A DNA stretch of 64,000 nucleotides from Physcomitrium patens (GCF_000002425.4 NC_037264.1:13792054-13856053); one strand, 5' to 3'; shown: positions 12,166 to 24,140, numbered from the stretch's first letter. Numbers and translations are program-made. The notes: generated by a model not told the origin, from the sequence alone.

Positions 12166-13501
12166 TGTCGTGTTGTAACACGAGTATGCAGTGAAAATAA
12201 AAAGAAAGGGGAATTTTATTAATATTTAGTTACCTCGAATATTGGGAGCATCAACCAACTCCAGTACAAATACTGAGTGGTCAGGTTCAGTCACTCCGTT
12301 ACAGTCAGTCGAGGCATACTGAAATCCTCCATTCGATTCCAATAACGGGGGTCAGCAAGAAGAAAAGGACCAATTCACACGACGGGTTCGAGGAGCCAAT
12401 TGGATCCAATTTCGATAATCCAATCCGGGTCCTCTTATCCAATATGAGACCTGAATTGGCCGGTCAACCCAATACAGTCTAATTACGAGAAATCCAGGTC
12501 TTACTATGGGTCTTAGCCAATTTGACGCGAGGACCAATTTGACCCAATTACGGGAACATCCAGGTTACTACGGGCATCTTTTTCAATATAGGACCTGAAT
12601 TGGTCGGGCGACTCAATGTGGTCCCGATTACGGGATTCGATTCTGTTTTAGGCTGTCTTGTTCTCTGTGCCGTTTCAGGGAACGTTGTTTTCGGTAAATG
12701 GATTTCTTAAAGATAAAAACGGAGGAGAAAGCTTGATGGCGAGAGCCAATTTCGGATCCAAGCTTGAGGTGGGAGCTAATTCCGGATCTAAGACGGAAGA
12801 TTGAAGAAATTCAGAGGATAAGGTTAGGGAGGATATAGTTTTGAGGGGGGGAAGGTTTTTTTTCGGGGGGAATCGAGGGGAGCGAATTTTCAAGCTTTTG
12901 GAAGGTTATTAGTTCGGTTTTCATTAGAGGTTTTTGGAAGATCAAGGGAATTAGAGAGAGGAGCTTCATGCTTCGGGTTGGGGAAGGAAAGACATAGAAT
13001 TTGGATTTTTCTTCTTCGTAGAGTTTTGGGAAGACTGAGGCAATCGCTGCTGAAGTCAGTGTTGTAATGGTGAATCGGGATTTTTAAATGAAGTGGGTTT
13101 GAATACTCTTGACTGTTTTGTAAAATTGAGTTACGTCTGTGATTGAAGGATTGAAGGGGTGTCTATAGGATTGAGTATGCGGAGTGAATGAAATTTATTG
13201 GGTTAATCTAACAGGACAGTCAGTGGATACAAGATTGTAAGTACAAAGGGATATTGAAGATTAACAGTTTGGGTTGTTCGGGGTTCTCTGTAACATCTAG
13301 AGACCTATCGGCTGGGTCAAAAAAAAAGACTTTGACAAGCAGTCGAAGAGCATCCGTATAGATTTACGGTACATTGTTGCAGTCGTTTATATTCCAGCAG
13401 TCAAAAACTGATAGACTGCTTGACTATCGGTGAATCTCCATACTACCTTCTACAGCCAGACGCCCAGTGCGTTCTCGAGCAGGGAAGCTTGTAATACGAC
13501 A
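12166..13501 (+). repeat. 3' LTR of element C
   Basis: 1336 bp, TGTCGTGTTG...TAATACGACA, with palindromic ends of about six bases. It has CCAAT-rich repeats in the first third and a conserved end block (ACAGCCAGACGCCCAGTGC...) in the last 60 bp that is shared by every LTR of this clade even where the middles differ. Confidence 0.95.
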
Positions 13502-14083
13502 ACGTAAAAGAACATTAAAAATTACTCTCAATATGGAACCCTATGACATTCTGAAGGATTTGGATGTTATTCAGCCTTCAACAATGAAGCAACTTTTGGC
13601 TGTAGCATCGGAATGTCGATCTACATTGAATTCAGCGCTAATACGATGAAGATCCTGCACTAAAGAAATCCATGAAGTTAGCTTAAACCCAGATCCAGGG
13701 GCACCAACAATTGATGGCATTTTAATTCCAGGCATATAAGTCGATGGTGGCTATAGTGTGAATTTAATCAACACAGATACAATGGAGGACTTGGATCTAA
13801 AGCAATTGCTACCTACAACATCGGTCTTACGAATGGCAGATCATAGTTGGGTAAAGTCAATGGAAATCTTACGAAATATTGCCACTGTAATCGTGGGATT
13901 GACATACAAAATTGATTATATTATATTTTGATTACAGAGTTCTATGTTATCATATTCCATTTTATTGGGCAGACCTTGGCTTTATCAAGCCAAAGCTAAG
14001 AACGATTGGGATCAAGGCACATTGACAATTAGAAAAGGCTGTGACCAAATTATTTTACAGATGTATCCTATACACTATCATGG
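13502..14083 (+). pseudogene. Protease region of element H
   Basis: Continues the H frame after element C. It shows an aspartic-protease-like VDGGYSVNLI segment near 13741, with Asp-Gly-Gly in place of the usual Asp-Ser/Thr-Gly, and a downstream ILLGRPWL motif near 13970 like the flap/C-terminal part of retroviral-type proteases. Stops occur near 13647, 13736 and 13930. It is interrupted at 14083 by a solo LTR and continues at 15417. Confidence 0.7.
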
Positions 14084-15416
14084 TGTCGTGTTGTGGTTCG
14101 GCTACTATATGAAAATAATGTAATTATGTACTTAATATATAATTTATTAAGTAACATGATGAAAGCCATGTTAGTAGATTTTAATTGGTTATAGAATATA
14201 ATTTGATTATTACTTTGAAAAGAGGTTGTTTAGAAAGATTACTATTGAATTTGTATAACCTTAATTTCCTTTTGATAGTGGCTTTTAAGATTGGTTTTGG
14301 TTGATAGTAACTTCTAAATATTTAGAGTCACCTTTGTTAGACATTGGTGACATTTGAAAACTTATTTTGCTTCTTTTATTTGGTATTTAGAGCATACATT
14401 ATATAAATCTTACAAGAAAAAGGATTCAAGAAGGATTTTGGTAGCAAAGGGAGTAATTAGGGCACCAATATAGATGAATGGAGATGAAAAATAAAAATCT
14501 TCATTCCTATTGGTCAAAAATCATGATTAATGGGCTTTGAGGAGGCTGCCTGAGGCCATATTAGAGATTAGGGTTAGTTTCTCGAGGCATTCGAACTTTG
14601 AAGGCTAAGATCAGAAGGTTTAGGTTTTTGGTTAAGATTTTGGTGCAAGTTTTGTGTCATTTGGGGTTTTTATGAAGAAGTTATAGGCGCTCAAAGTTAA
14701 GATGTTAGTTTTAGACCTACTGTCACTCTTTTGGGCATAACGCACGCGTACAGATGGCAATTGAGGATCGGCGACCGCGACTGGAGAGAACACTTTTGCG
14801 GCTATACTTTTCACATACTGCTTACTAGATTCTAAGTTGGAGTGAAGGAGTTATTGTATTTTGAAGTCAGCACATGCAATCTAAGGGTAGTAAGTAAACC
14901 GATTTACTAGTATTTGTCCCTTGAGTTATATCTTGAGCAATTTGGCAAGGTTTTGGCTCAAAATTTCAAGGAATGTGTAATTTCATGTTAATAAAATTTG
15001 TCCATAAGTTTTATGACATTTGGAGTTCGGATTTTTGAGATATAAGGAAAATAGTTTTTTGGGTGCTTGTAAATTAGAGTTTGGAGTGTCTGCTAGGGTT
15101 TCTTAGATGCTAGAAGATCGAAATGAATTTTTGGTTGGTTTTTTTTTTGGTAAAAGTTAAGGATAAATTAAACCTATTTCGAAAATTTGAAACAAACTAA
15201 ACAGTTAGATCAATAGTTATGATTTTCTAAAGTTTAAGGGTGAGAAAACCCTTCGTGGGAAAAATATGTTTTGAAGGGATTTTGTTATATTTGGGATTTT
15301 ATACAAAAATAAAGGAGTTTTGGAAGCTAAGAGAAGAATCATATAAAGGTTTAAGGTACACTCTCTATAGCTAGATACCCAGTGTAGTCTCAGATAGCAA
15401 ATCACGCCATATGACA
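14084..15416 (+). repeat. Solo LTR D1 (FLDD clade, D subtype)
   Basis: 1333 bp, TGTCGTGTTGTGG...CATATGACA, flanked by identical ATGG at 14080-14083 and 15417-15420. Removing it and one ATGG joins the H frame without a shift. Its middle part (TCACTCTTTTGGGCATAACG) is shared with the LTRs of elements D and D0. No internal sequence remains, so it arose by LTR-LTR recombination. Confidence 0.95.
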
Positions 15417-16040
15417 ATGGGGAGTCTCAATTGCTAGCATCTGAATTAACGTCAAACAATGAACTTAGCTCCAATGACGACGCTGTAGCATCAATTCTAG
15501 AGGCGCTCGTAGAGGCAACACTACACCTTGGAGTGGTATACCATTGTAGAGGTCCAAGGGAATACTTGATATACCTGACGAACTCGAAAAGCTCGGATTA
15601 TGTTAATACTGATTGGATGACTAAGTATGATGTGTACCATGTTAGTGCCCTAGACACAGGATTCAGTACTTCATACATGTCGAACTTACCAACTGACTTT
15701 AAACCAGCGCAGGGGTTGAAACAGAACATTGCCGTTGCACCTATATATCAAACTATCAACGTGGCGACCACAGCAAAACCTCGGACAATTAAGATCTACA
15801 AAGGTATTAAGGAACAGGAGTTGACCTGCTGGACCGAATTTTTCTTGCATCATAAACCTACTTTTGCTTGGACTTATGATGATTTAAAAGGTATTCTCGC
15901 TAAAGTTTATGAACATCATATTATTTTAGAGGAGAATGCTAAACCAGTACGACAGAGGCAACATCGCCTTAATCCTAAATATTCCCTCATGGTGAAGGAA
16001 GAATTGGACAAGCTTCTTGCGGTTAGTTTTATTTACCCGG
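15417..16040 (+). pseudogene. pol: Start of reverse transcriptase of element H
   Basis: An open stretch of about 205 codons in the H frame. The last third has the N-terminal RT linker of Ty3-type elements: FAWTYDDLKGI, then EHHIILEENAKPVRQRQ and VKEELDKLL..FIYPV. It stops at the insertion of the solo LTR at 16041 and resumes for about 25 codons at 17587. The catalytic palm is missing from this copy. Confidence 0.85.
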
Positions 16041-17586
16041 TGTCGTATTGTAACACGAGTATACTGTGAAAATATAAAGAAAGAGGACTTTTATTAATGT
16101 TCAGTTACCTCGAATATTGGGACCAACGACCAATTCCAATGCAAATACTGAGATGCTAGGTTCAGTCATCCCATTACAGTCAGCCGGGGCTTACTGAAAT
16201 GCTCCATTCGATTCCAATAACGGGAGTCAGCAGAAAGAAAAAGGACCAATTCAACAATAGGTGAGCCTAGTTCGAAGAGCCAATTGGATCCAATTTCAAG
16301 ACATCCAATCTGGATCCTCTTATCCAATATGAGACCTGAATTGGTCGGGCAGCCCAATGCGATCTAATTGCGGGAACATCCAGGTCATACTATGGGCCTC
16401 TTATCCAATATGAGACCTGAATTGGTCGGGCGACTCAATGTTGTCCCGATTACGGGGCTCCGATTCCGTTTCAGGCTGTTCCGTCCTTTGTATTGTTCCG
16501 GGGACGTCCTTTCGGTAAAAAGATCTCTTAAAGGTAAAAACGGAGGAGAAAGCTATGAAGACGGAAGGAGCCAATTCCGGATCCAAGACGGAAGATTGAA
16601 GAAATTCAGAGGCTAGGGTTTGAAAGAAGGGAGAATTAGGGTTAAAAGGGAGGAAGGTTAAGAAATGGAGGGGGTTTTTTTTAGATCGGGTTTTTTGGAT
16701 CGAAGAGCTAGCTTCAAGCTCCTTTCAAGGTCACTAGTTTGGTTTCATTAGGATTTGTGAGGGGAGAGCAATTGCTGCTCAAAGTCAGTGTTTATTTTGG
16801 TGTTTCGGATTTTATATAAAACATTGATGGTTTGCATTCTCAATCAGTTTGTGCAAGTCGTGTAGCATCTATAGATCAAAATTTGGTATTGTTTGGATAG
16901 TTGGGTGTGCTAAGTGTATACAAAAATTTGTGTTAATCTAATGATGCAATCAAGAGATATCTGGGTTTTAGTACAAAGGGTTGTCGGAAGTTGGCAGTCT
17001 AGGGTTGGATAGGATTTTTGTGATATCTGAAGATCTACTAGTTGGATCGACGTAAATTTTGGCTTGGTAATAGAAGATTTGGAGATCAAGCGGCTATTCA
17101 ATTTTGAGCTGGAGTTAACGGTTGACAAAGGAGAAATCACTTCTGGAGTTTCTACATCAAATTTCAAGGTTGCGGCCAAGTGTCATCAGTGCGGTTTTTG
17201 GGCGTTTTCTTGCAATCTGTAAGTTGAGTTGGACTGAAATTTTTTGAGCATATAGAAGGCTTATACTGGTATTTGGGTGCAAAATTTCACACTAAGTGGA
17301 CAGTTGGATCAAAAGTTATAGCTTGTCAAAGCTCACTGGCTAGGATTAGGGCTTGTTAAGAAAAACAAAAACAACTTAATTATAAAAGAAATAAAGCAAT
17401 TGGAATATTGTATGGTTAAAATGACTATGAGGAGTGTTTTTAAATACTTGGAAATTGATATTTCAATTATATTCTTCATACATGGATAAAATCTATTAGG
17501 GTTTCTTTGTTATTTGCAAAAACAACTATACTTTCCACAGCCAGATACCTTGTGTATTCCCGAACAAGACAACACGTAATACGACA
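16041..17586 (+). repeat. Solo LTR C' (FLDD clade, C subtype)
   Basis: 1546 bp, TGTCGTATTG...TAATACGACA with matching terminal inverted repeats. Left flank CCGG (16037-16040), right flank CCCG. The H RT frame continues on the right after allowing one base change in the duplication. It has two tandem copies (period about 82 bp, from about 16317) of a unit with CTCTTATCCAATATGAGACC and GAATTGGTCGGGC. Confidence 0.9.
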
Positions 17587-17660
17587 CCCGTACCAAATAG
17601 TGAGTGGGTTTCTTAAATCGTGTTGGTGCCGCATTAAGTTTCTGGAAATCCTGTGGTCTT
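17587..17660 (+). pseudogene. pol: RT fragment of element H, right of LTR C'
   Basis: About 25 codons that continue the RT of 15417-16040: Pro-Asn-Ser-Glu-Trp-Val-Ser, a stop, then Ile-Val-Leu-Val-Pro. These match the segment before the RT fingers in Ty3-type enzymes. The frame then runs into an inverted piece of gag, so the rest of RT has been lost here. Confidence 0.65.
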
Positions 17661-17750
17661 TATTGGCAAGTGATTTAAGCCGATCTTCAGAACTAGTCTT
17701 GTTAAGATCGGACGTATTTCCAATTGAAAAAATACCCAGTAAGGTACTTA
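17661..17750 (-). pseudogene. gag: Inverted gag segment in element H
   Basis: This stretch is the reverse complement of 5847-5945 in the upstream gag (IFSI.NTS and SEDRLKSLANKD are readable on the minus strand). Directly after it the sequence continues with the bases that follow 5946 in normal orientation, so a segment of about 100 bp has been flipped in place. Confidence 0.85.
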
Positions 17751-18719
17751 ATTCAGAGTATATCAAAACCTGTCGTTTTCACCTCATATTCAACTAGTAA
17801 AATTATTTGGAGATAATAATAGTCAATCGGGAAGGCCTAAAAGTCCGAAAAAGACTATTGCTGGAGACAGTTTTTATTTTAATAAGGAATTAATCAGAAC
17901 ACCAACATCTTTAATGACATTAGCAGGACTAGCCGTTTCGATTGCAGTACAAATGGATGCAGTGGGCGATCGAACGACTAGCGTCATGCCATTACTTACT
18001 TTTCAGGATTTGCCAGGTGTGGATCCAGATCAACATTTATCTCAATTCTTGACGACATATGTAGCCAATAATGGAAGAACAGAAGACTTTTGGCTGAGAT
18101 GGCTGCCAGCGATATTAAAAGACACAACGTTTGAGTAATATAACTGCCAATCTATGGAACAATTTATCAATTGGGAGGCATTAAAAAATACATTTTTAGC
18201 CCATTTTTAACCAATTGATTTTAAAGAACGTCTTAGAGAAAAATTAATGAACAGTAGAATCGTACCAGAGAAAGCGGTACAGTCATATTATGGTCGTGTA
18301 GCAAATATACTTCGAAAATGGCCAAGTAATCAAATGCCGGAATCGTTTGTGTTGTCCATATTGGTTAATAGACTACACCCACCAGAATTGAAGATGTTTA
18401 TAAAGGACGCCCAATCAGCTACCATTGCATCATCTCTTGAGCGAGCGAAAGTATGGGAGGAATGTCACTATGACCTGAACTTAACAGTTGGAGCCACGAT
18501 GATTCCATCTCAAGAAGGTTATCAAATGACAAATTGGAATGACGCTTCTGAAGGTTATCAGGGAAGGAATGAATATGGTACAAATCCACAAGAAATTATA
18601 GATGTCGTTCGATTGTAAGCTGTACCACCATCATTATCACACATGTATGCGCCTTATTCTACATATCAAAAACCAACACCTACGAAGGAATTATCAAATG
18701 CATTGGTATCAAGGGATCC
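17751..18719 (+). pseudogene. gag: Second gag fragment of element H
   Basis: Direct copy of 5947-6914 of the same element, including FWLRWLPAILKD and the SYYGRVAN region. Both copies share a stop after Phe-Glu (TTTGA(A/G)TAA), so they may stem from an already damaged template. The copy ends inside AAGGGATCCCAA, where it joins the interior of the 3' LTR with two bases of overlap. It lies downstream of RT, which is not a normal retrotransposon order. Confidence 0.85.
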
Positions 18720-19334
18720 CAAGGTGCCATCGCTGTGATAGTCATGAGCCGAAGACCATCACTATGATAGTTTGAGCCGGGGTAAGCTTGGTGCTACTTC
18801 TTTTCTTTTGTTTGTTATTTTCTTTGAATAAGAAGATTGAGAGTTTCTGAATATTGTGAAGTGAATTATGGAATGGAAATGAGATTGGTATTATTTGAGA
18901 AGAAGAAAGATTGAATGCTGAAATCTGATTGTAGTTCAGCAGAGAGAATGAGTTTGTGTTTGTGTAAAACACTGTAATATGAATGGCAGTTCTGTGTGAA
19001 GAATTTGAGTGATTGGAATGAGGGTAATTGTGTGCTGAAAGCTGTGAGGGCACAGTATTACAGTTGGAGATTATGAGGGTGAATATATTAGTGGAAATAG
19101 CAGTTATTGATATGACTGAATTGCTATAAGGAAGAGACCGATAAGGTGAAGAAGGAGATTATAGTTTTCTTATGTATTCAGATATTAGAAATAGAGACGA
19201 TACATTCAGGAGGTAATTGATTGTCTGACCCTAACGTAAATGCTCAAGCAACGAGTCATTTCTCATGTTCGAATCCCCATATACGGATTTATTCTAGGAG
19301 GTTTCTTCCGGAATAAATAAAACGAGCAATCACA
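18720..19334 (+). repeat. 3' LTR of element H, first ~180 bp missing
   Basis: Matches 4815-5426 closely and ends in TCACA before the duplication TGAAC. Its left edge is an abrupt junction with gag rather than a PPT. It shows that the H insertion ends here. Confidence 0.9.
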
Positions 19335-19888
19335 TGAACTCTTGTCAATTTATCAATGACACAAATAGAAAGAAGATACATAAATTCATGAAATTTGTGT
19401 CAAAAAGAAAGTGACAAAATAGAAGAAATTATGTATATTCAAGGAAGAACTGGAATAGATATTGTCAAAGACTAGAAAACATAAGACTTTTGAAACTAGA
19501 CTAAAAGCAAGAAAGGAGTTGACAAGAGTGAAGAGGGCCTCACTCTTACATCTATATATACTACTTAATTAAAAAATATGTGGTAACATGCTATAGGACC
19601 TCTAATATGCATCCAACTTGTAAGATACATGTCTAATTTGGAAGGCAAGTTTTTTAGGTGTACACCATATGTCCAACTTGTACTACAAGTAGTCAACATG
19701 TCGATACGTCGCCTCCTTCTTTGCCAAGTTTTTAACCTAACAATCACATATAGATATGAATAAAGACAAAGCAGCATCTATAAAGCTTCTAAGAAGCTTT
19801 CTACAAGATATTATCATATTTATCTACTTTGACTTACTTCTAGTTATTCTTACTATCTAGATAATTATCAAAATAAATATGTACATCC
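19335..19888 (-). repeat. 5' LTR of chromovirus A with adjacent primer region
   Basis: 19335-19350 corresponds to the sequence just inside the 5' LTR of the sister copy (57461-57476), and 19351 onward is a diverged copy of the 560-bp LTR. Common stretches include CAAGAGTGAAG and GGACCTCTAATATGCATCC. It completes element A on the right side of H. The far end is too decayed to place exactly. Confidence 0.8.
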
Positions 19889-20569
19889 CTAAAAGATTGA
19901 CAACTCAAAAGTTTTTGGAACAATAACTTTAAAAGAACATTCTTTGGCAAGATATCAAAGTTTTTATAGATCTCTTGCTAGGTGAATAATATCAGCTTAA
20001 TTAGAAATGAGAGTGAAAAATTAAGCATTAAAAGCAACAACATCTAGTAATGAAAGAAGAGCATAAAATTAATTAGGGCATGTAAGTTGTTATCACCTAG
20101 CAACTCTTTTACATAAAAATTTGTACCTATCTTCTCTTGAAATTGTAAAATGAAACTAGTATCATTCTTTGTTATTCTCTTCATAGAAAATTAAAAGCCT
20201 ATACTGAAAAAAAAATAAGAAAAATGTAATAGTGTCTGTATTGAAATATCTACATATTTTTGTCAATAGTGATTGATAAGAATATTCAATGCAATACACA
20301 ATGGTAGCAACATAAAGGTATAATTTATCAAATTCTTTAATTTATGATTTGATAGATAATTTCAAAACAACAAATTCTCTTCAACCTTGTATGCTTCAAT
20401 TATTAGCCATGATATTACTTAAACAAGAAGGATGAGGAGTTAGTACTTAGGTCAAATGGCATATAAATTAAATCATTGTAGGTTTCTTACTTCCATCATT
20501 TAGCAATAAAGTTAATTGAACTTATGATTGTTATAAATGTTCTATAAACGTATATAGAATTCTTCTTTA
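19889..20569 (-). other. Decayed sequence, possibly copia-like pol remnant
   Basis: About 680 bp without an open frame. On the minus strand short pieces resemble the end of a copia-type RT/RNase H, for example a Gly-Asp-Asn-Asn-Leu-His-Ala segment near 20080 and a Tyr-Val-Ala-Thr-like segment near 20300. The similarity is weak and based on memory. It may be unrelated intergenic DNA. Confidence 0.25.
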
Positions 20570-21908
20570 TGACATTATTGTATGCATGATTTACTATCAA
20601 GGAATATATTGGATATCTAGATGTAGAGAGTTTAGCTTAAACCTTTGTATGAATCTTTTCTTAGCTTCCAAAATTCCTTTGATTTTGCATAAAACTCAAA
20701 ATATAACAAAATCCCTTCAAAACATATTTTTCTCGTGAAGGATTTTCTCGTTGCAAAATTTAAAAATTCATAACTCATGATCTAACTGTTCAATTTATCT
20801 CAAATTTATAGAATAGATAGAATTCATCCTTAAATTTTACCACCAAAAAAAACCAACTGCAAATTCATTTCCAATCTTTGAGCATTTAAATAACCCTAGC
20901 AGATACTCTAAACTCTAATTTACAAGCACTTGAGCACTATTTTCTTAATATCTCAAGAATTCAATACTCAAATATCATCAAACTTATGTACAAAGTTTAT
21001 TAACATGAAATTATACATTCTTTAAAACTTTGAGCCAAAACCTTGTCAAATTGCTCAAGATATAGCTCAAGACACAACTACTAGTAAATCGGGTCACTTA
21101 CTACCCTTAGATTGCATGCATTGACTTCAAAATCTAATAACTTCTTCATCCCAACTTGGAATCTAGTAAGCAATGTACAAAAAGTGTAGCCGCAAAACTA
21201 TTCTCTTTAGTTACAATTGCCGATCTTCAATTGCCTTTTATACACATGTGTTATGTCAAAAAGCATGACACTATCTCCCAAATCAACACCTTAACTTTTG
21301 AGCACCTATATCTCCTTCATATAAACTCCAAATCATACAAGATTTGCACCAAAACCATATCCAAAGATCTAAAATTGCTGACCTTAGCCTTCAAAGCTCG
21401 AATGATTCCAAAAAACTAACCCTAATCTCTAATATGGCCTCAAGCAACCTCCTTAAAGCATATTGGTCATGAATTTTGACCAATAGGAATGGAGATTTTC
21501 ATCATCCATCTTCATTCATCTATATTGGTACCCTAATTACTCCCTTTGCTACCAAAATCCTTCTTCAATCCTTTTTCTTATAAGATTTATATAATTTATG
21601 CTCTAAATATCAAATAAAAGAACAAAAATAAGTTTTCAAAGGTCACCAATGTCTAACAAAGGTGACTCTAAATATTTAGAAGTTACTATTAACCAAAACC
21701 AATCTTAAAAGCCACTATCAAAAGAAATTAAAGTTAAATAAATTTTATAGTAATTTTTTTAAACAACCTCTTTTGAAGGTAATAATCAAATTATATTTTA
21801 TAACTAACTAAAATCTACTAATACTACTCTCACCATGTTATTTTGTAAATTATATATTAAGTATATAATTACATTACTTTCATATAGTAGCCAAACTACA
21901 ATACAACA
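20570..21908 (-). repeat. Solo LTR D2 (FLDD clade, D subtype), minus orientation
   Basis: Reverse-complement relative of 14084-15416: it shares GCTCAAGATATAGCTCAAGAC, CCTAATCTCTAATATGGCCT and the CATATAGTAGCC end. The right flank is ACGT (21909-21912). The left end is diverged, so no duplication could be matched there. Confidence 0.85.
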
Positions 21909-23941
21909 ACGTAATATCATAAAGATTTATGAACTCTGCTATATTACAAGCAAATCTTGTTGCCAATTTGATAATAATATTTCAATAAAATTATATTGGT
22001 ACCTATATCCAACCACGACATGACAACCTTAATGGTAAAAAATGCAACCGTAGTAGCAACAGTAATGAAGGAAACCAATGTTCTTCATGTTTGGTTAAAG
22101 AAAGCAAGAATGAAGGCATTGAACAAATCATATACTAGATTGTGAAACAAGCTAAGAAGGAAAGAAGAACATTAACAATTGAAACCTGCACGGCTCTTAA
22201 AACTTCTATGCAAATTCAAACCATGACAATAATCAAAATCCAAATTTTTGCTTCAACAAATCAGACTCACTAACTATGCACTAACTATGCTCACAACTAT
22301 CTTAGCTTCAATCTACAAACAAGAGGCTGTAACAAGTCTTATTTTTTGACAAGACCTTATAAAAGTAAATACTCATACAAAATAAATAATCATACAAGGA
22401 CTTCAAATCTCCATAGTTCTAAAATATTTTGAAATTTCTTGCAAAGATGATTATTGCAATGTCCAAAAGGAGATGAATATCAGGGTGTTCTCATAGGCAT
22501 CAGCAACAATTAATACCATCTTTGCTGTGAGTGTAAAATTCATCCATCTATCCAAATTATAAGATGGACTCAATTAAGAGTTGCTTGTAATAGATAGTGT
22601 GGAGTGGAAGATGCAATGAATAAGAACTAAAGAAGAAACAACACCAACAAGTGAAAGGAATGTATACAAGCAAATGCACACTCCAAAACTCGGTTACAGT
22701 TTGTTCACGGATTTTTCATCTAGTAAAAAGTAAAAAGTAAAATTAAAAAGTATATTTTTATAAATTTAATTTTTTAAGCTTTTCAATGATGTAAGAAACA
22801 TGTAAATCCAAATTATTATGAGTAAATTATGAAGGTTTAAAAATAACAAATAAATAAATAAAAGTTAAGTAAAAATGTTATACCTCAAGGATAACTTGCT
22901 TATAGGTCAAAGATTCGAGCCTCACCAAGGCTTTTATGTAGTACATATCAGGTGTCTAAGAGAGGCCACAAGGCCTTAGTCTTATCCTCCTAACTACCTT
23001 CAAGGTGCTACAACCCACATGGGACTTGTGCACCTCCCTTCCTACAAGAACTATACTAGCTGCTAGTCCTTCTATTTTCTACTAGAAAGACCATCATTTT
23101 TATAATTTTGACTATACCATGGTCTTTAAAAATACCCGATTAGCTTAGGAACCTTGTATGGCCTTCAAATCTTACTCCATTTCTTCATAATGGCTTCCCC
23201 AATGATAAAAGTCATTTTTACCAAGGTCTTAAAAATTGCTCTAAAAATTCCTAAAAAATTCTAAATAAATTCTAAAAAATCTTATAATATTTCTATAATG
23301 CTAATATCAATTTGAGGCTAAAATTTTCTATCTTGATGATTTTTTATAGTAATAAAATTAATTTAAATCTACTATAAATCCTATTTTTTTTATACCAATA
23401 ACTAAAATGACATGAGGTTCTTTTTCATGCTTCTTCTAACTACTAACATTTATAGTATTTATAAGTAGTACATATAGATAGAAGACTAATATAAATATTG
23501 GTCTCAATAAATAATTCTTACTATTCAACAATGAATAAAAATACTAAACCAACATAGATAATTACCTCCAAGACTTACTAAGATTCTATTTCTACTACAT
23601 TCTAATTTTCTATTTCTCTAAGGATTTCTAAACTACTTACTATATATTATGATATAAAGCATTCTAAATGCATATTTTTATCTAAAAAAACTAAGCGAGT
23701 CAATTTGATGACTTACATTGGCTCATCTCATCTTATTCTTTGGAACCATGCCGGAATTAAGACTCATTCTCAACAATTCTACTCCGACCATAGTGTTCAT
23801 TAAGTGTGATAAATTATTCATTTTGCTGTTGGAATCTCGATGTGAAGAAGTAGCATTGGGACACATGACTTCATTATGACATTACTCACCTATATTAGTA
23901 TCTCCATTGTACTGCTAGTACTTCACTAGCATTGTAATTTG
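21909..23941 (+). repeat. Unclassified repeat G, copy 1 (interrupted)
   Basis: 21909-22522 and 23718-23941 match 50896-51629 and 58042-58136 of copy 2. The copies share a short frame with CSSCLVK and IVKQA(K/R)KER, but also many stops, and I recognise no family. It keeps the uninterrupted site (TGTGA at 23841-23845) where chromovirus B1 inserted into copy 2. Confidence 0.7.
22523..23717. mobile_element. Unclassified 1.2-kb insertion in repeat G
   Basis: Absent from copy 2 of G, where ACCATCTT continues directly into GGCTCATC. The insert begins TGCTGTGAGTG and ends GACTTACA. No clear terminal repeats and no duplication longer than TT could be seen. Near 22900-22920 it has GGTCAAAGATTCGAGCCTC, similar to a tRNA T-arm/Pol III B box, so a SINE-derived portion is possible. 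Confidence 0.5.
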
Positions 23942-24140
23942 GAGAACGTATAAATTTTTTTAAACAATGAGATCAAGAGCTAATCCTTGAAGATGTTGGA
24001 GAAGAGTTTGATCTATTTAGGCATGAAGAAGAAGAACTAGATTTTATAGAAGATATTACAAAATAGGTGATATGATGTTGATCACAACTTTGATTCTTTT
24101 TGGTGCATACTAGACGATGCACAAGTTTGGAAGAGGTGGA
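23942..24140 (+). pseudogene. pol: Integrase C-terminal tail of element D0 and its PPT
   Basis: Matches the 3' end of element D pol on the other strand. It reads an acidic tail (LEDVGEEFDLF.HEEEELDF), a stop near 24064, and about 75 bp later the PPT TTTGGAAGAGGTGGA just before the LTR. All upstream parts of D0 are missing, and the fragment is fused directly to the end of repeat G. Confidence 0.8.

Larger units (their letters stand above)
8102..13501 (+). mobile_element. Element C: FLDD-type Ty3 element, 5' part deleted
   Basis: Inserted into H gag with a 4-bp duplication, ACAT at 8098-8101 and ACGT at 13502-13505. It keeps most of the 5' LTR, the whole RT-RNaseH-integrase part of pol, a perfect PPT and a full 3' LTR. 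A deletion joins LTR position 9294 directly to the RT start, removing the LTR end, the PBS, gag and protease. The two LTR copies are very similar, so this is one of the younger insertions of its clade. Confidence 0.9.
4635..19334 (+). mobile_element. Element H: Ty3-type retrotransposon with Athila/Tat-like primer site, rearranged
   Basis: Bounded by the 5-bp duplication TGAAC (4630-4634 and 19335-19339). The order is 5' LTR, tRNA-Asp-like PBS, gag with four zinc knuckles, protease, start of RT, then a short inverted gag piece, a second direct gag piece and a 3' LTR lacking its first part. Most of RT and all of RNase H and integrase are absent, so the copy is defective. It interrupts chromovirus A next to that element's primer-binding region, and it is interrupted by element C and two solo LTRs. 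The lineage call rests on the PBS and the RT N-terminus. Exact clade is uncertain. Confidence 0.85.
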
